A stretch of DNA of 64,000 bases. It comes from Diplolepis rosae (Eukaryota > Arthropoda > Insecta > Hymenoptera > Diplolepididae). This document shows, in pieces, positions 42,314 to 52,595 of this stretch. The stretch spans positions 14,880,001 through 14,944,000 of the forward strand of contig JAPYXD010000704.1 of the NCBI GenBank assembly GCA_030998225.1. Reading direction: 5' to 3'. Below the pieces are notes generated by a model, which was not told the DNA's origin, searched no databases, and saw only the letters and a program-made list of their open reading frames with translations. Positions within the stretch are counted from its first letter, which is position 1. Each line of letters starts with the position of its first letter. The position numbers were made by a program, and so were the translations under genes.

Positions 42314-42753
42314 CTGAACATAATTACTTCAAGAAATTTGAAAAGGAAAATGTTGATTTAATTGGCGAGTCAAAACCGAGTCAAGCTGATATAATAATCA
42401 AAAGTCCGAAACCAAAGGATGCACAACAGAACAAGTATCCATGCGATAAATGTAATCGAAGTTATGTTCATCTATCAAGTTTGTTCCGCCATAAACGATA
42501 CGGATGTGACATGAAACGCCAAGCAAAAATTGAAAGGAAGCGGATCTATAAATGCCATAAATGCAATCGAAAATATGTTAATGAAAAGAGTTTGAATAGT
42601 CATAAAAATTTAGACTGTGGTTTTGACCAAAAGTTTAAGTGTGCTCATTGCTGCTTTAAAAGTAAGCGCAAGGGCAATCTGCGTATACATATAATCAGAA
42701 TGCATTTAAAAACTAGTATACATGATCACTATAAAAATAGCCCACGAAACTAA
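42314..42753 (+). CDS. lola: Divergent lola-type last exon 28, three fingers
   Basis: The acceptor TTTGTTGTTTTAG ends at 42313; phase 1; 146 residues starting AEHNYFKKFEKEN. The leader keeps YF-x-x-FEKEN but its second half (SKPSQADIIIKS) is diverged. Fingers are at about 44-65 (C2HC), 81-102 (C2HC) and 110-131 (CAHC...H...H). As in the 37.0-kb exon, finger 2 of the first pair is missing and the spacer contains KIERKR. The shared deletion suggests that these two exons descend from one ancestor. The first finger reads CDKCNRSYVHLSSLFRH. Confidence 0.84.
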
Positions 42754-43432
42754 ATTAGAATGAAAGTATAAATGCGATAGAGTATGATGAAATTAATCGT
42801 CTTGAAGTACTTTGTAAATATACCTAAAAGCGTTTTGAATAATGCGTTGTGACTAAATTGTGTTGCATTACTGTGATCTTATATATAGATACAAAAGAGA
42901 AGTTATTTTTCAAAATGATTAACGTGAATAAGAAAGAGTTTAAAAATTCGTTCCCATAATTTAAATTCGTTAAAAACCAAATAGGAAAATATTAATTATT
43001 TGAAAGATTAATAATTATTTATAAGTATGCGCAAATTGCATTCAAAGTGTCATTATAGCTCGTGATAAGTTAAACAAATTTGTCCTTTTAATGAATCGAT
43101 TTAAGTGCCGTGTTCGTTACTTCGTTCGACATTTAAAAAGTACTCATTTTTATTCAATATTATTTTTATGTATTCATTTGATATTATACATATGGCAAAG
43201 AATATATGCGCTTTTACACAGAACTTGAATATTTATGATAGGTATTCGTATTGAACTACCGTTCGCTCATTACAAAATTTAATAGCTTGTTAATTATTGA
43301 TTTTCTTAAGTATAATGTTTCTCTTTCGTTTAAAGTATGTTGTCCAGGGCTGAAAAAAAATAAAAATTTGCAATGGGTGAAAAAAAATGTTTAACCTTTA
43401 TCCCTCTGATTATACTTATTTTGTTTTTTCAG
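42754..43432. other. AT-rich intron
   Basis: No intact exon. Nothing else is supported. Confidence 0.4.
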
Positions 43433-43570
43433 GTCATTTTGAAAGGGTTGAAGAACAAAAAATTGATTAGGAAAGTGAAGTCAAACTATGTCAAATTGAC
43501 ATGAAGGAACGAAATTCAAATGGAATACTGATGCAAGAGATGTGACGAAATTCCGCGTCAATAATTTAAA
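43433..43570 (+). pseudogene. lola: Dead sub-array exon, stop in leader
   Basis: The acceptor TTTGTTTTTTCAG ends at 43432. Phase 1 reads GHFERVEEQKID and TAG, then continues with leader-like ESEVKLCQIDMKERN. A finger remnant follows out of frame (TGATGCAAGAGATGTGACG at about 43528 matches the CKRCGR segment). Everything downstream of that is gone. It could give at most a 12-residue tail. Confidence 0.7.
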
Positions 43571-44000
43571 ATTATGTATAACTTTAAAGCAATGAAATAA
43601 AATTGTGTTTCTTGTTTTATTGTATTAAAACAGAAACAATGTGTTTTTTTTTAGGACGAATTTTAAAAGACACTTTATGTTTATTCAATGTTATGTGTGT
43701 TGATTAACATGTGTTTCATCATAAAATTGAAGTCTTACCGCTTCAAATCCAGAACGAGGTGAGTTTTTTCTCGGATCCGTTTCAGAACCAAAAATTAACA
43801 AAACTCCCATTCTTTATGTTTATCAATGTATTTATTCAACATTATGCAGATAACAAAGGGTCTATAGAACTATACTAACCCATGTATAAAAATACATTCA
43901 AAATTCATTCCCTTTTAGCCATTTAACATGTCTTTTAACATTTAAATAATGTGCTTTATACTAAAATTCTTTTGGTTAAAAATTAAATTAAACAAATTTG
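43571..44000. other. AT-rich intron
   Basis: No exon is supported. It leads into the conserved intronic block at 44001. Confidence 0.4.
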
Positions 44001-44088
44001 TTTGCATGATGCCTTGTGCTCAGCCTTAATGTTAAATTAATAAAAGGTCAAATCGGGTATACGCGAAAGTGAAACTAAAAACCTTTAG
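44001..44088 (+). promoter_or_regulatory. Conserved intronic block before 44.2-kb exon
   Basis: TTGCATGATGCCTTGTGC, TTAATGTTAAATTAATAAAA, GGTCAAATCGGGTATACGCG and AAAGTGAAACTAAAA follow the order seen in other copies, 63 bases before the acceptor. Confidence 0.4.
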
Positions 44089-44150
44089 TGTCTTAAAAAA
44101 TATATTTTTATTTTAATTTCGTTGATTAAATTTATTTCGTCTTTTTTTAG

Positions 44151-44701
44151 GCATCATCAAGACTATTAAGGAAGAAAAATACGATTGGAACGATATGATA
44201 AAAACGTGTCATATTCATATTAAAAAAAGTGATGTCCTAGCAGTTTATGAGAATCTTCAACGTAAACAGGAGCCAAAGTGTCTGAAATCAAAAAACAAAG
44301 TACAAAAGAAGTACCAGTGCGAAAAATGTAAACGAAGTTATGTACACCAAAGCAGTTTATATACCCATAAAAGATATGCATGTGGCGTTGAACCAAAATT
44401 TGCATGCAATTTCTGCGGTCATAAAACTAGACAGAAAATTCATATCCTAAATCATGTCGCTTCTAATCATTTGAAATCTGGTAAATATAATAGATATAAG
44501 GATTATCTTCGAAGGAAACAAGAAAGAAAATTTAAATGTCACAGATGTGGACGAAATTATTTATACCAAGGTAGTTTATATAACCATGAACGAAATGAAT
44601 GCGGTGTTGAACCAAAATTTGTATGCGATTACTGCGGCCATAAAAGTAAACAAAAAGGCAGTCTTCTCGTCCATATAATCAATCGCCATTTGAAAAAATA
44701 A
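44151..44701 (+). CDS. lola: Divergent lola-type last exon 29, four fingers
   Basis: The acceptor CTTTTTTTAG ends at 44150; phase 1; 183 residues starting GIIKTIKEEKYDWND. The leader is well kept: KEEKYDW, then IKTCHIHIKKSD, then AVYENLQRK. Pairs at about 57-107 and 130-180. Finger 1 reads CEKCKRSYVHQSSLYTH, then C. Linkers are CGVEPKF. Finger 2 reads CNFCGHKTRQ and CDYCGHKSKQ. All zinc ligands are present. The exon ends at HLKK immediately after the last finger, with no AID tail. Confidence 0.87.
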
Positions 44702-44710
44702 CTTTTTAGA

Positions 44711-45051
44711 CTTAAGGGGATGTGATACTTAGAAAAGTAGCAAATTTCATTGATTTTAGTTTTCTAGATGTTTATGTCCAAAATACGGAAAGTTTGCTCT
44801 TAAAAGTTTGGCAAATCGCATAGAAAATTAAAACAAATGTAGATAGTTTGGATAGTTAAAAAAGTTTTATTTTATCAAGTCATACACTTTCGATAGATAA
44901 ACTTTTCTTATTATCAAAACCGATGCTATATATCTATGTACTTTAGTTTCCCCCAAATTTTTATTTCATGTTTCTAGTTATTATGGACACAAACAGATAA
45001 AAACTGGACATCTCGCTGCTTACATTTACAAAGTATCACATGTCCTTAAGG
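44711..45051. mobile_element. Inverted-repeat element with TTAA at both ends
   Basis: CTTAAGGGGATGTGATACTT at left and AAGTATCACATGTCCTTAAG at right are inverted, each ending in TTAA. A distant relative spans about 46098-46685 (AAGGGCACGCGATACTTAGG and AAGTATCACAAGTC). This is a probable TTAA-targeting non-autonomous element. Confidence 0.6.
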
Positions 45052-45059
45052 AAGAATTG

Positions 45060-45300
45060 GGAAAAAAATTAGTCAAAGTGACTATTTCCTTTGTTTTTTT
45101 TCATTACAAATTTTCTTTTATTATGTTTTTTAAATTAAAGCGTGGAAAATTATCTCAAATAAAATAAGCCATACAAAGTTTAAATTGAACAAAAATTATA
45201 AATTTTTTATAGTTGGAATCGATTGACAAATTTTAGTTATTTTTAAGTGTTTTTTGATGATATTATTCTATTAATGAAAACGTTTTGTATAAGATGTCGG
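45060..45300. repeat. Dispersed repeat copy (45.1 kb), rearranged
   Basis: It shares AAAAATTATAAATTTTT, TTTTAGTT and GATGATATTATT words with 11375-11640 and 15465-15715. The ACTATTTCCTTTG part is inverted relative to those copies. Confidence 0.5.
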
Positions 45301-45819
45301 ACCAAATCTTTATTCTAATAATTGTGATGCTTGATTTTTATATGATGAAAAAGCAAATTTATTTTTACACATTTAGCTTATATTAGAATTTAAGCATTTA
45401 TAGAATAAAAACAATTGTTTTTGCATAAGAATAAGAAGAGTGAAATTCGCTGGTATTTGAACTCTAGAAGTTACTGTAAACCGATAAGAGGAAGGTTAAT
45501 AAAAATTAGCGAGAAGAAGGGAAAAATGATCAAGAATGAAAATATGTAATTATTTTAACAATTAATTAATTTCGACAGCGACTCGCAATTTGTGAGAACA
45601 GTATTAGTAACTAGTATTATTTTTTATACTATGATAATTAATACTAGCTTCCATATAAGGTCATTATAAGATCCGATTCTATTTTCTTACCCGACATCAG
45701 CAATTTACAATTGTAAATATTCATCAGATGAATAAATAATGTTTTTTGATAGTTTTATTCAATTAAAACAAGTACCTTGTGTTTCGTTCAAGAATTTCAA
45801 CTAGGTGGGATAATAAATC

Positions 45820-46020
45820 AATATATTTTTTCTACTAGCAGGCCATAAAGTGGACTTTATTGCCCCGTGCGGGGCAAACAAATCCACTTTCTGACCCGCT
45901 AGTAGAAAAAAAATCGTGTGCAACACGAGAAAAACATTTATTTTACTCGTGTGGTTGTTACCCTCGCTTTGCTCGGGCATCAAACTTCACACTCGCAAAA
46001 TAAATTTTTTTTTCCCTAGT
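45820..46020. mobile_element. GC-richer hairpin cluster
   Basis: TTTTTTCTACTAGCAGGCC pairs with the inverted GACCCGCTAGTAGAAAAAA around TGCCCCGTGCGGGGCA. A second block (TTTACTCGTGTGG, CCCTCGCTTTGCTCGGGC, CACACTCGCAAAATAAA) follows. The base composition stands out from the AT-rich surroundings. It is probably a non-autonomous transposon, and no gene is supported. Confidence 0.55.
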
Positions 46021-46857
46021 TGCACAATGTACTAATGTTTAGAACTATTAAAAAATTGTAGCACTCATTGTTATAGTGCAATTCCATACTGAAATTCTTT
46101 AAGGGCACGCGATACTTAGGAAATTAAGAAATTTTATTGATTATAGGTTTCTACATATTTATGACCAAAAATACTAAAATAAAACTAAAAAATTTTAATT
46201 CGAGCAAAATTTTTTGATTATCAAAGCTAAAAATAAGTTACCTGCGTCCGTTTTCATGTATTATTATTTTTCAAATTTTAAAGGTTATTGGTCAACCAAA
46301 TTACGTGACTTATATTAATTTATTCCTGTTGAATATCTTTTTCAATTTACAATACATAAAAACATGAAAGTTTGGTAAACACAATGAAAAACAGTAAAGA
46401 ACATCTGTTAGCTTTTTTTAGTAAAATTTTATTAGAGAAAATAAAATTGGAAGAGTTATTGAGATTTGCAAACTGTAAAAGATTTTGGAAAAAATTAATG
46501 GAAATAAAGTTAACAGACTTTTTTTTACCTTGCTTTTTTTTTAATTTTCAAAAAGATACTTTGCAAACTAAAAAAGTTAACTTATAGGAATTTTTTCCGA
46601 AATTTGGTTCACGTTAACATAAACTTGTAAAAACTTAAAATCAAGCAAATTTAATATCTTTCCAAGTATCACAAGTCTTTACATTGCATGCTGTCTTAAG
46701 TATTCTAATTTGAAAAATGCATTGGTATTTTTCTTTCGCATTATTTTTTTACAAGTAGAAAGAGAAATGCGTGAATGTGATGTGGAAAATTTTCAACGAG
46801 TTGGAAAGCATATTTTCAAATTTTGCCATGATTAATTACATTTATTTTGTTTTTCAG
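46021..46857. other. Intron with a degenerate inverted-repeat element
   Basis: It contains the diverged relative of the 44.7-kb element (about 46098-46685). A Lys/Phe-rich 71-codon frame at 46372-46587 has no zinc-finger residues and is not called. Confidence 0.4.
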
Positions 46858-47429
46858 ATTACTTCGAATGTGTTAAGGAAGAAAATTATAATTGGCAAGA
46901 ACAGGTGAAACCATGTCAAGTTAACTTAAGAGCAAGTGATTTCATAGCTGTCTATCGAAATCTTCAACCTAAAAAGAAATCAAATAGTTCGAAAGCAAAG
47001 GACAAAATGAAAAAGAAGTACCAATGCCAAAAATGTAGACGAATTTATGCGCATCAAAGTAGTTTGAATACTCATAAACGATATGAATGTGGTGTTGAAC
47101 CTAAATTTGTATGTGATTTATGTGGTCATAAAAGTAAGCTAAAAAACCATATTAAAAAACACATAATTACAGTTCATTTAAAACCTGTGAAACACGTCAA
47201 ATATGACAATCATCTTTTAAGGTTAATGGAATGGTCGCATAAATGCGATAAATGTGAGCGAGCTTATGTTAGCAAACAGAATTTGTCTCGCCACAAACGA
47301 TTTGAATGTGGCGTAGAACCAAAATTTGTATGCGATTACTGCGGTCATAAAAGTAAACAGAAAAGTCATACCCTAAGGCATATAGTTAAACTTCATTTAA
47401 AATCTGGTCAAAACAAAGAAGGAGAATAG
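46858..47429 (+). CDS. lola: Divergent lola-type last exon 30, four fingers
   Basis: The acceptor TTTGTTTTTCAG ends at 46857; phase 1; 190 residues starting DYFECVKEENYNWQE. It is the clearest form of the leader: DYFE-x-VKEENYNW, then VKPCQVNLRASDF, then AVYRNLQPKKK (about residues 1-40). Pairs at about 57-107 and 130-180. The first fingers read CQKCRRIYAHQSSLNTH and CDKCERAYVSKQNLSRH. The second fingers read CDLCGHKSKLKNHIKKH and CDYCGHKSKQKSHTLRH. The linker is CGVEPKFV in both. It ends HLKSGQNKEGE. Confidence 0.88.
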
Positions 47430-48218
47430 TTGACATAAACGTTTAGAATTATGCTTGCCAAAGTAATTTGTGTACACTTAAGTTATATAAGTTTTAAAAA
47501 TAAGCTGTAAACAAAAATTTGTATGTTATATTTAATGAATAATAACACAGGTCTGCAAGGTTTTGTTGTTGAAAAGCTATGGGTCGTTTCCAGAGTGCCT
47601 ATCACGTCAGGATTTTGAGATATTTGAGGTTATGTGCTCGAAAAATGGGGGTTTTCGCTACTTTTGAGGTTATGTACAGGGCGCAAGAAATTTTTTTGGT
47701 TTTTTTCTGAAATGTCATAATTTTCGATTGCAAAATGGTATGCACCAAAGAGTCAATGTGAATGCTCATAAGGTTGTTCGGATAAATGTCAAAACTTGAT
47801 ATGGCCGTATCTTTGTGAAAAAAAATCGCTCATGACTGTACATAACCTCAAAAGTAGCGAAAACCCCCATTTTTCGAGCACATAACCTCAAATATCTCAA
47901 AATCCTTTAGTTTAGGAATGTCACCTAAGTGTAAAAGTACACAAAACTTATCATCTGGAAATATCCCAACAAATATACTCCGTTTTAAATTAATCAAAGG
48001 AACTAATTACTGTAAGAAAAAGTTTTGATTCAAGTCTAAAAATCGACTAACTTCAAGATTTAATATAAACTAGACGATTAGAAAAGGACAGACTTATGCG
48101 CTTATACACTGAGCGGATAAATTTAAGCCAAAATTGTAATTTATGACTTTTTTTCTGTGATATATAATGTTTTTATAGCCATTGAAGAATTGTATATAGT
48201 ACCGATAACAATATTCAA
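47430..48218. other. Intron containing a 296-bp palindrome
   Basis: Aside from the palindromic element at 47610-47905 the stretch is AT-rich with no exon. Confidence 0.45.
47610..47905. mobile_element. 296-bp palindromic element
   Basis: GGATTTTGAGATATTTGAGG and CGAAAAATGGGGGTTTTCGC at left are mirrored by GCGAAAACCCCCATTTTTCG and CCTCAAATATCTCAAAATCC at right, almost perfectly. The arms are about 110 bases. The near identity of the arms suggests a young insertion. Confidence 0.8.
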
Positions 48219-48298
48219 GTTGCATGCTATTTTTATGTTTTTTCTAAAATCTATAAAATGTAGAATTGGATATTTGTGAAAATGAAATTAAAAGCTTT
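48219..48298 (+). promoter_or_regulatory. Conserved intronic block before 48.4-kb exon
   Basis: TTGCATGCTATTTTTATG, AAATCTATAAAATGTAGAAT, GGATATTTGTG and AAAATGAAATTAAAAGC follow the same order as in other copies, ending 65 bases before the acceptor. Confidence 0.4.
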
Positions 48299-48362
48299 AA
48301 ATGAGATGAAAAAAATATATTTTAATTATGATATCGCTAATTGGGTTTATTTTCTTTTTTAG

Positions 48363-49132
48363 GCTATTTCGAATTTGTTAAAGAAGAAACATATTGGGAA
48401 GATCAAGTGAAACCGTGTCAAGTTCTGATGAGAGGAAGTGATTTAGCAGCAGTGTATACGAATCCTGAACTTGGATCAGAGACTAAAGAGCAGAAACCAA
48501 TAGAGGAAATGCAAAAGGATTACCTGTGTCAGAAATGCGGACGAAATTTTCCGTATTCAATTAGTTTGAACAGACATAAACGATATGTATGTGGCGTTGA
48601 ACCTAAATTTGTATGCGATTATTGTAGTCATAAAAGTAAACGAAAATCTCATGTGAAAGCCCATATAGTTGACATTCACTTAAAAGCTGAAAGCGACAAT
48701 AAGTCATCAAATCGGAACGAAAAGGGACTAGAATGTCCGTTTAAATGCAAGAAATGTGGACGAAATTATCTTCGTAGAGATAGTTTGTATCGTCATGTAC
48801 GTTTTGAATGTGGGGTTGAGGCGCAATTTGTATGCGATTACTGCGGTTATAGATGTAAGCACAAAGGCACTCTTGTTGTTCATATCTCTAATGTCCATTT
48901 AAAGAGTGGGCAATACATGAGACGTAAAGACCAAGCCCAAAAGGAAGTACAATACTTGTATAAATGCGATCAATGTGGACGGACTTATTTTAACAAACAG
49001 AGTTTAAATCGCCATAAACGATATGAATGTGGCGTAGAACCAAAATTTGAATGCGATTACTGTGGCCATAAGGCTAAGCAGAAAACCCATATTGCAAACC
49101 ATATATTTAAACTTCATTTAAAACACTCGTAA
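48363..49132 (+). CDS. lola: Divergent lola-type last exon 31, six fingers
   Basis: The acceptor TTTCTTTTTTAG ends at 48362; phase 1; 256 residues starting GYFEFVKEETYWED. The leader is complete (VKEETYW, VKPCQVLMRGSD, AVYTNPEL). Three full pairs lie at about 56-106, 129-179 and 202-252. First fingers: CQKCGRNFPYSISLNRH, CKKCGRNYLRRDSLYRH, CDQCGRTYFNKQSLNRH. Second fingers begin CDYCSHKS, CDYCGYRC and CDYCGHKA. Helix residues differ among the three pairs while linkers are kept, as expected for an array that reads a composite DNA site. Confidence 0.88.
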
Positions 49133-49720
49133 ATATAATAAACGTGTAAGTTATCATCGTAGAGGAACTAATAAACGATCAAAAAGAAAGATATTCAATT
49201 ATTTAAAATATTGACAAATTTTGACAATAGTTTTTGACTTGCATTACCATTTCAAAAGGAATTCAGATCTATAAAACTATAAACATTTCGGCCTTCTTTT
49301 TTCCTTTTTTGTTTAGAAATTCATTTTGGTCAAAATGTGGTAGTTTTGTTCTTGAAAGTTTGCATTACCATTTGTTAGCTAATATTTGCAATAATGTAAT
49401 AATAATTAATGTTAGCTTTGATATAATCGTGTTACAAGTTGCGGTTTTTTTTGTCTCAATCGATTGAATTACGTACCATTTTTTTTGTTCAAGTGTGTTA
49501 CCTAAGTATGAAAACAAATAAAAAATACAAAACTTTTATAATTTAAATAAATCGTTTGGTTGTGTTTACGACTGACAACGAATTTTACCTAAAGATTATC
49601 TTATCTTTTTAAAATGAAATCCTACAAGTATCCCTGAATGTCTAAATAAATACCTTTAATTTGGTACGAAAAGAATAGTTTTATTTTTATTCAGCTAACT
49701 ACATTTATTTTCTTTTACAG
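49133..49720. other. AT-rich intron
   Basis: No exon is supported. A Phe/Ile-rich frame at 49234-49467 is not called. Confidence 0.4.
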
Positions 49721-50044
49721 ATTATCTCGAAAAAGTGAAAGAAGAAAGGAATTGGGGAGACAAAGTGAAACCGTGTAAAGTTTACATAGAAGCAAGTGAT
49801 TACATAGCTGTCTATAAAAATCTTTAGCTCAAAAATAAGAAAAAAGGTCAGGAGGCAGAAGACAAAATGCAGACTGCAATGCCAAAAGTGTCGTCGAATT
49901 TATAAAACCAAATATAATTTGTCCCGACATGAACTTTTTGAATGTCGTGTTAAGCCGAAATTTGAGTGCGATCACTGTGGCCATAAAAGTAAACGGAAAT
50001 GGGAACTCTTTCTTCATATAGTTAAATTATATTTGCCGAATTGT
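49721..50044 (+). pseudogene. lola: Dead sub-array exon: stop after leader, frameshift before fingers
   Basis: The acceptor TTTCTTTTACAG ends at 49720. Phase 1 gives a perfect leader (DYLEKVKEERNW, VKPCKVYIEASDY, AVYKNL) and then TAG at 49826. Past the stop the frame is also shifted. From about 49875 another frame reads CQKCRRIYKTKYNLSRH and CDHCGHKSKRKWELFLH, but the last His is Tyr (KLYL). The fingers are out of reach of normal splicing and one ligand is lost. If spliced, it would give a leader-only tail of about 36 residues. Confidence 0.75.
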
Positions 50045-50110
50045 AAGCATATGTTAATCACTACTGATTATATATATTTTTTATTGATAAAATAAATAAA
50101 CATGTTATGT

Positions 50111-50211
50111 TTAACCCTCCGAATACCAGGTGGGGTCTCTCACGACCCCGCGCTCTTGTCTTTCTAATCTAAAATTGTGTCAAATTTTTCACCCGGTATT
50201 TGGAGGGTTAA
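50111..50211. mobile_element. TTAA-flanked 101-bp MITE, copy 2 (inverted)
   Basis: TTAACCCTCCGAATACCAGG at left and CGGTATTTGGAGGGTTAA at right; same length as the copy at 13771-13871 and in opposite orientation (the TCTTTCTAATCTAAAATTG centre is reversed). Confidence 0.8.
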
Positions 50212-50302
50212 GATTATTAAATAACCGTGCAGAAATTTTACCGTAGCCCAGATATATATTTTAACTTTGATGTGGCTAATTATATAAAATTTTGTTTTTT
50301 AG

Positions 50303-51053
50303 GTGACTTTGAAAGCTGTTGAAAAAAACCATATAATTTAAAGAGTTTGAATAAAATTTTGCAAGTTTACATAAGAGCAAGTGATATCGCCGCTGTTTAT
50401 CAAAACTTTCAGCGAAAAAAAAGTAAAACAACTTGAAAGCAAAGTCCATATTGGAAAAGTTGTTTGAAGTATGAAAATATGAATGAATGAAATTCATGAA
50501 AAGTTTTTATTGGCAAAAAAAACGTCCACCGCGGGCTTAGGGGCGCTGCTGCATGAAAACAATCATGGCTGCCGCAGAGCTTCGGCGTTCACGTATTTAC
50601 TGTTGATCTGAATAGGACTTTTCAAATTACGTTTATCTGTAAGTGCTAAAAATGCTTTTGTTGTCGTTAAATACATTATGCGAGTACGTACAAGCACTGC
50701 CTTTACGAGTAAAGTCCTTTCCTTTCCTGTGTTTCGGTGAGAATTCCATTTTCACGCTTATATTTATTTATGCACTTGTCACTTACTTTTTATGTTAACT
50801 ATATATTTATTTGTCAAACAATTGATTAATTACTGCGTTACACTGTGAGCATCTGGCTTTAGTATAGTATACACAATACAGTGCGAAGCCCAACGGTAGC
50901 CATATTGATTAGTTCGCTTGTCGACCACCAGGTCTCGCATTGCAAGTTTGAATTGCCAATGCTCATCAAAAATTTTCATGTGGCAACGAACGAAAATTTT
51001 CATGCGATTACTGCGGTCATAAAAAAATAAAAATAAAAAGATTATAAAACATA
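50303..51053 (+). pseudogene. lola: Dead sub-array exon split by an insertion
   Basis: The acceptor TTTGTTTTTTAG ends at 50302. Phase 1 reads GDFESC and TGA at the seventh codon. Past it the leader continues in frame (KKPYNLKSLNK, QVYIRASDIAAVYQNFQ) to a second stop. A short finger remnant near 50455 (GAAAAGTTGTTTG) is followed by a GC-richer insertion at about 50510-50965. The finger-2 start resumes at about 50975 (CATGTGGC, GAAC, AAAATTTTCATGCGATTACT) and stops soon after. The exon has therefore suffered nonsense mutation, insertion and deletion. Confidence 0.75.
50510..50965. mobile_element. Likely insertion, higher GC, inside dead exon
   Basis: The segment (CCACCGCGGGCTTAGGGGCG, CATGGCTGCCGCAGAGC, CTTGTCGACCACCAGGTC) differs sharply in composition from its neighbours. 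It separates two parts of a zinc-finger exon that are adjacent in sister copies. I see no terminal repeats or coding frame, and its identity is unknown. Confidence 0.5.
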
Positions 51054-51060
51054 TTTGTAG

Positions 51061-51175
51061 TTCAATTGCATGTTATGTTGGGTATCGTTTTTTCAAATAT
51101 GCGTTTATGTTCGTTTTTCCATGTTAAGGTTATAATAGGCAAGAAGAGGTATCCTTGAAAGTGAAGGTAAATATT
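51061..51175 (+). promoter_or_regulatory. Conserved intronic block before dead 51.2-kb exon
   Basis: TTGCATGTTATGTTGGGTAT, ATGCGTTTATGTTCGTTTTT, CATGTTAAGGTTATAATAGG and CTTGAAAGTGAAGG match other copies in order. It persists although the exon after it is dead. Confidence 0.4.
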
Positions 51176-51243
51176 TTGAATAAAGAAAAATAATTTACAT
51201 AATCGTTTTCCCATTACTAATCGCATTTAATTTGTTGTTTTAG

Positions 51244-51488
51244 ATCACTTCAAAGAATTTAAAGAAAAAAACTACGACTGGAAAGATAGAATCAAAATGT
51301 CTCAAATTTATATAAAAAGAAATTTTATATTAATATTTTATATTAAATATTTTATATTTATATAAAAAGAAAAATTTGTATGCGATTTCTGTGGCTATAC
51401 AACTAAACTCAAAGGCAATCTTCTTCGTCATATGCGTAATGTCCATTTAAAAATGGGTAAATACGTTGGACATGAAAATGATTATTTA
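51244..51488 (+). pseudogene. lola: Dead sub-array exon, finger 1 deleted
   Basis: The acceptor TTTGTTGTTTTAG ends at 51243. Phase 1 gives the leader (DHFKEFKEKNYDWKDRIK), then QIYIKRN, then a short AT repeat (TTTTATATTAATATTTTATA) and a stop. After it a finger 2 is readable in frame (EKFVCDFCGYTTKLKGNLLRH, then RNVHLKMGKYVGHEND). The end of the leader and all of finger 1 have been lost, replaced by low-complexity sequence. Confidence 0.7.
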
Positions 51489-51566
51489 ATTTTCAGCACT
51501 GCATCTGATCTTTATTAATAGTATTTTTAAATGATATTGATTACCGTCCTGTGATAATTAAGATAA

Positions 51567-52063
51567 TTAATGGTGAGGATGATGGCCTTTCTGGTATTTT
51601 TTTAAAAGATGTTCTATAGGAAATCAAAACTTCTTTTCTAAGACCTTTGAAATAAAAATTTATTTTCTACAATTTAAAAAAAAATAAATAAATGTATAAT
51701 TTTTATAATTTTTATTACGAAAAAATGTGCAGGACAATAACAGTTATTACTAAATTTATACGCCAATCTATGTTTGAATTCTAAAAATTTTAATCCTACG
51801 CAACGATTTCTCAAAGGTAACAACATTTTAATATTTTGTATTGTAAGTTTGGACTTTTGGTTTGTCATCTCTATATACATAAACCATGCTTATGTTATAT
51901 TATTTTTTTAGTCTTAATAAGGACTGAAGCTTCAGTCGAAACGTTGACTTTTTAATTAGGAAAGAAATAAATTTTTATTTCAAAGGACTTTGAAATGAAG
52001 TTTTAATTTACTATGGAACATCTTTTAAAAAAATACCAAAAAGGCCATCATCCTCACCATTAA
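51567..52063. mobile_element. 497-bp element with TTAA ends and long inverted repeats
   Basis: TTAATGGTGAGGATGATGGC at left and GCCATCATCCTCACCATTAA at right, continuing inward through ATTTTTTTAAAAGATGTTC and its inverse. TTAA lies at both outer edges. The centre holds GAAGCTTCAGTCGAAACGTT. No transposase is seen. It is a piggyBac-like non-autonomous element by its target sequence. Confidence 0.75.
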
Positions 52064-52439
52064 CATAGACTGGTAACAACTGAAAGAATTTTTTGAAATA
52101 ATTAAGATAAATTGACATGTGGATATCTTATGACTTACAGCTATGGTTGCACAGCTCGCGTAAAGAATTTATAAAATAATTTATAAAAATGTGCTTTTTG
52201 TTCATTCGATTGAATCGAAATGAAAATCTGTTTTTCTGTTGTTAAATCGATAGGATGAAGTTCTGTATGCTTTATTCAAGTATGTTAACAGGGTATGAGA
52301 AAAACTCAAATATTTACCTACAATATCACCAAAGAACTGATATATTTTGTATTAATAAAATTAATAAATTCATTATGATTATGTCTATCAAATATCTATA
52401 GATTATAGATTGTCATAGTGTCCTTTTATACTAAAATGT
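52064..52439. other. Intron sequence homologous to other sub-array introns
   Basis: It shares words such as TATGTTAACAGGGTATGAG, CTGATATATTTTGTATTAAT and AAATAAACTTATTA-like text with 54.9-55.3, 58.6-59.0 and 63.3 kb, so it duplicated together with the exons. Confidence 0.5.
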
Positions 52440-52540
52440 AAATTGAATGTTACGTTGGGACTCGTTTATTGGAAAATTTGTTGGGGTTCGTCTTTCACGT
52501 GTTAAATTTATCAAAGGTAGAATGGTATTTCCTATTTGGG
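52440..52540 (+). promoter_or_regulatory. Conserved intronic block before 52.6-kb exon
   Basis: AATTGAATGTTACGTTGGGA, TCGTTTATTGGAAAATTTG, GGGTTCGTCTTTCACGTG and ATCAAAGGTAGAATGGTATT match other copies. Confidence 0.4.
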
Positions 52541-52595
52541 AAATATATATAATCCAACATTGATATGACTAAATATATTTATTTTTATTTTTCAG

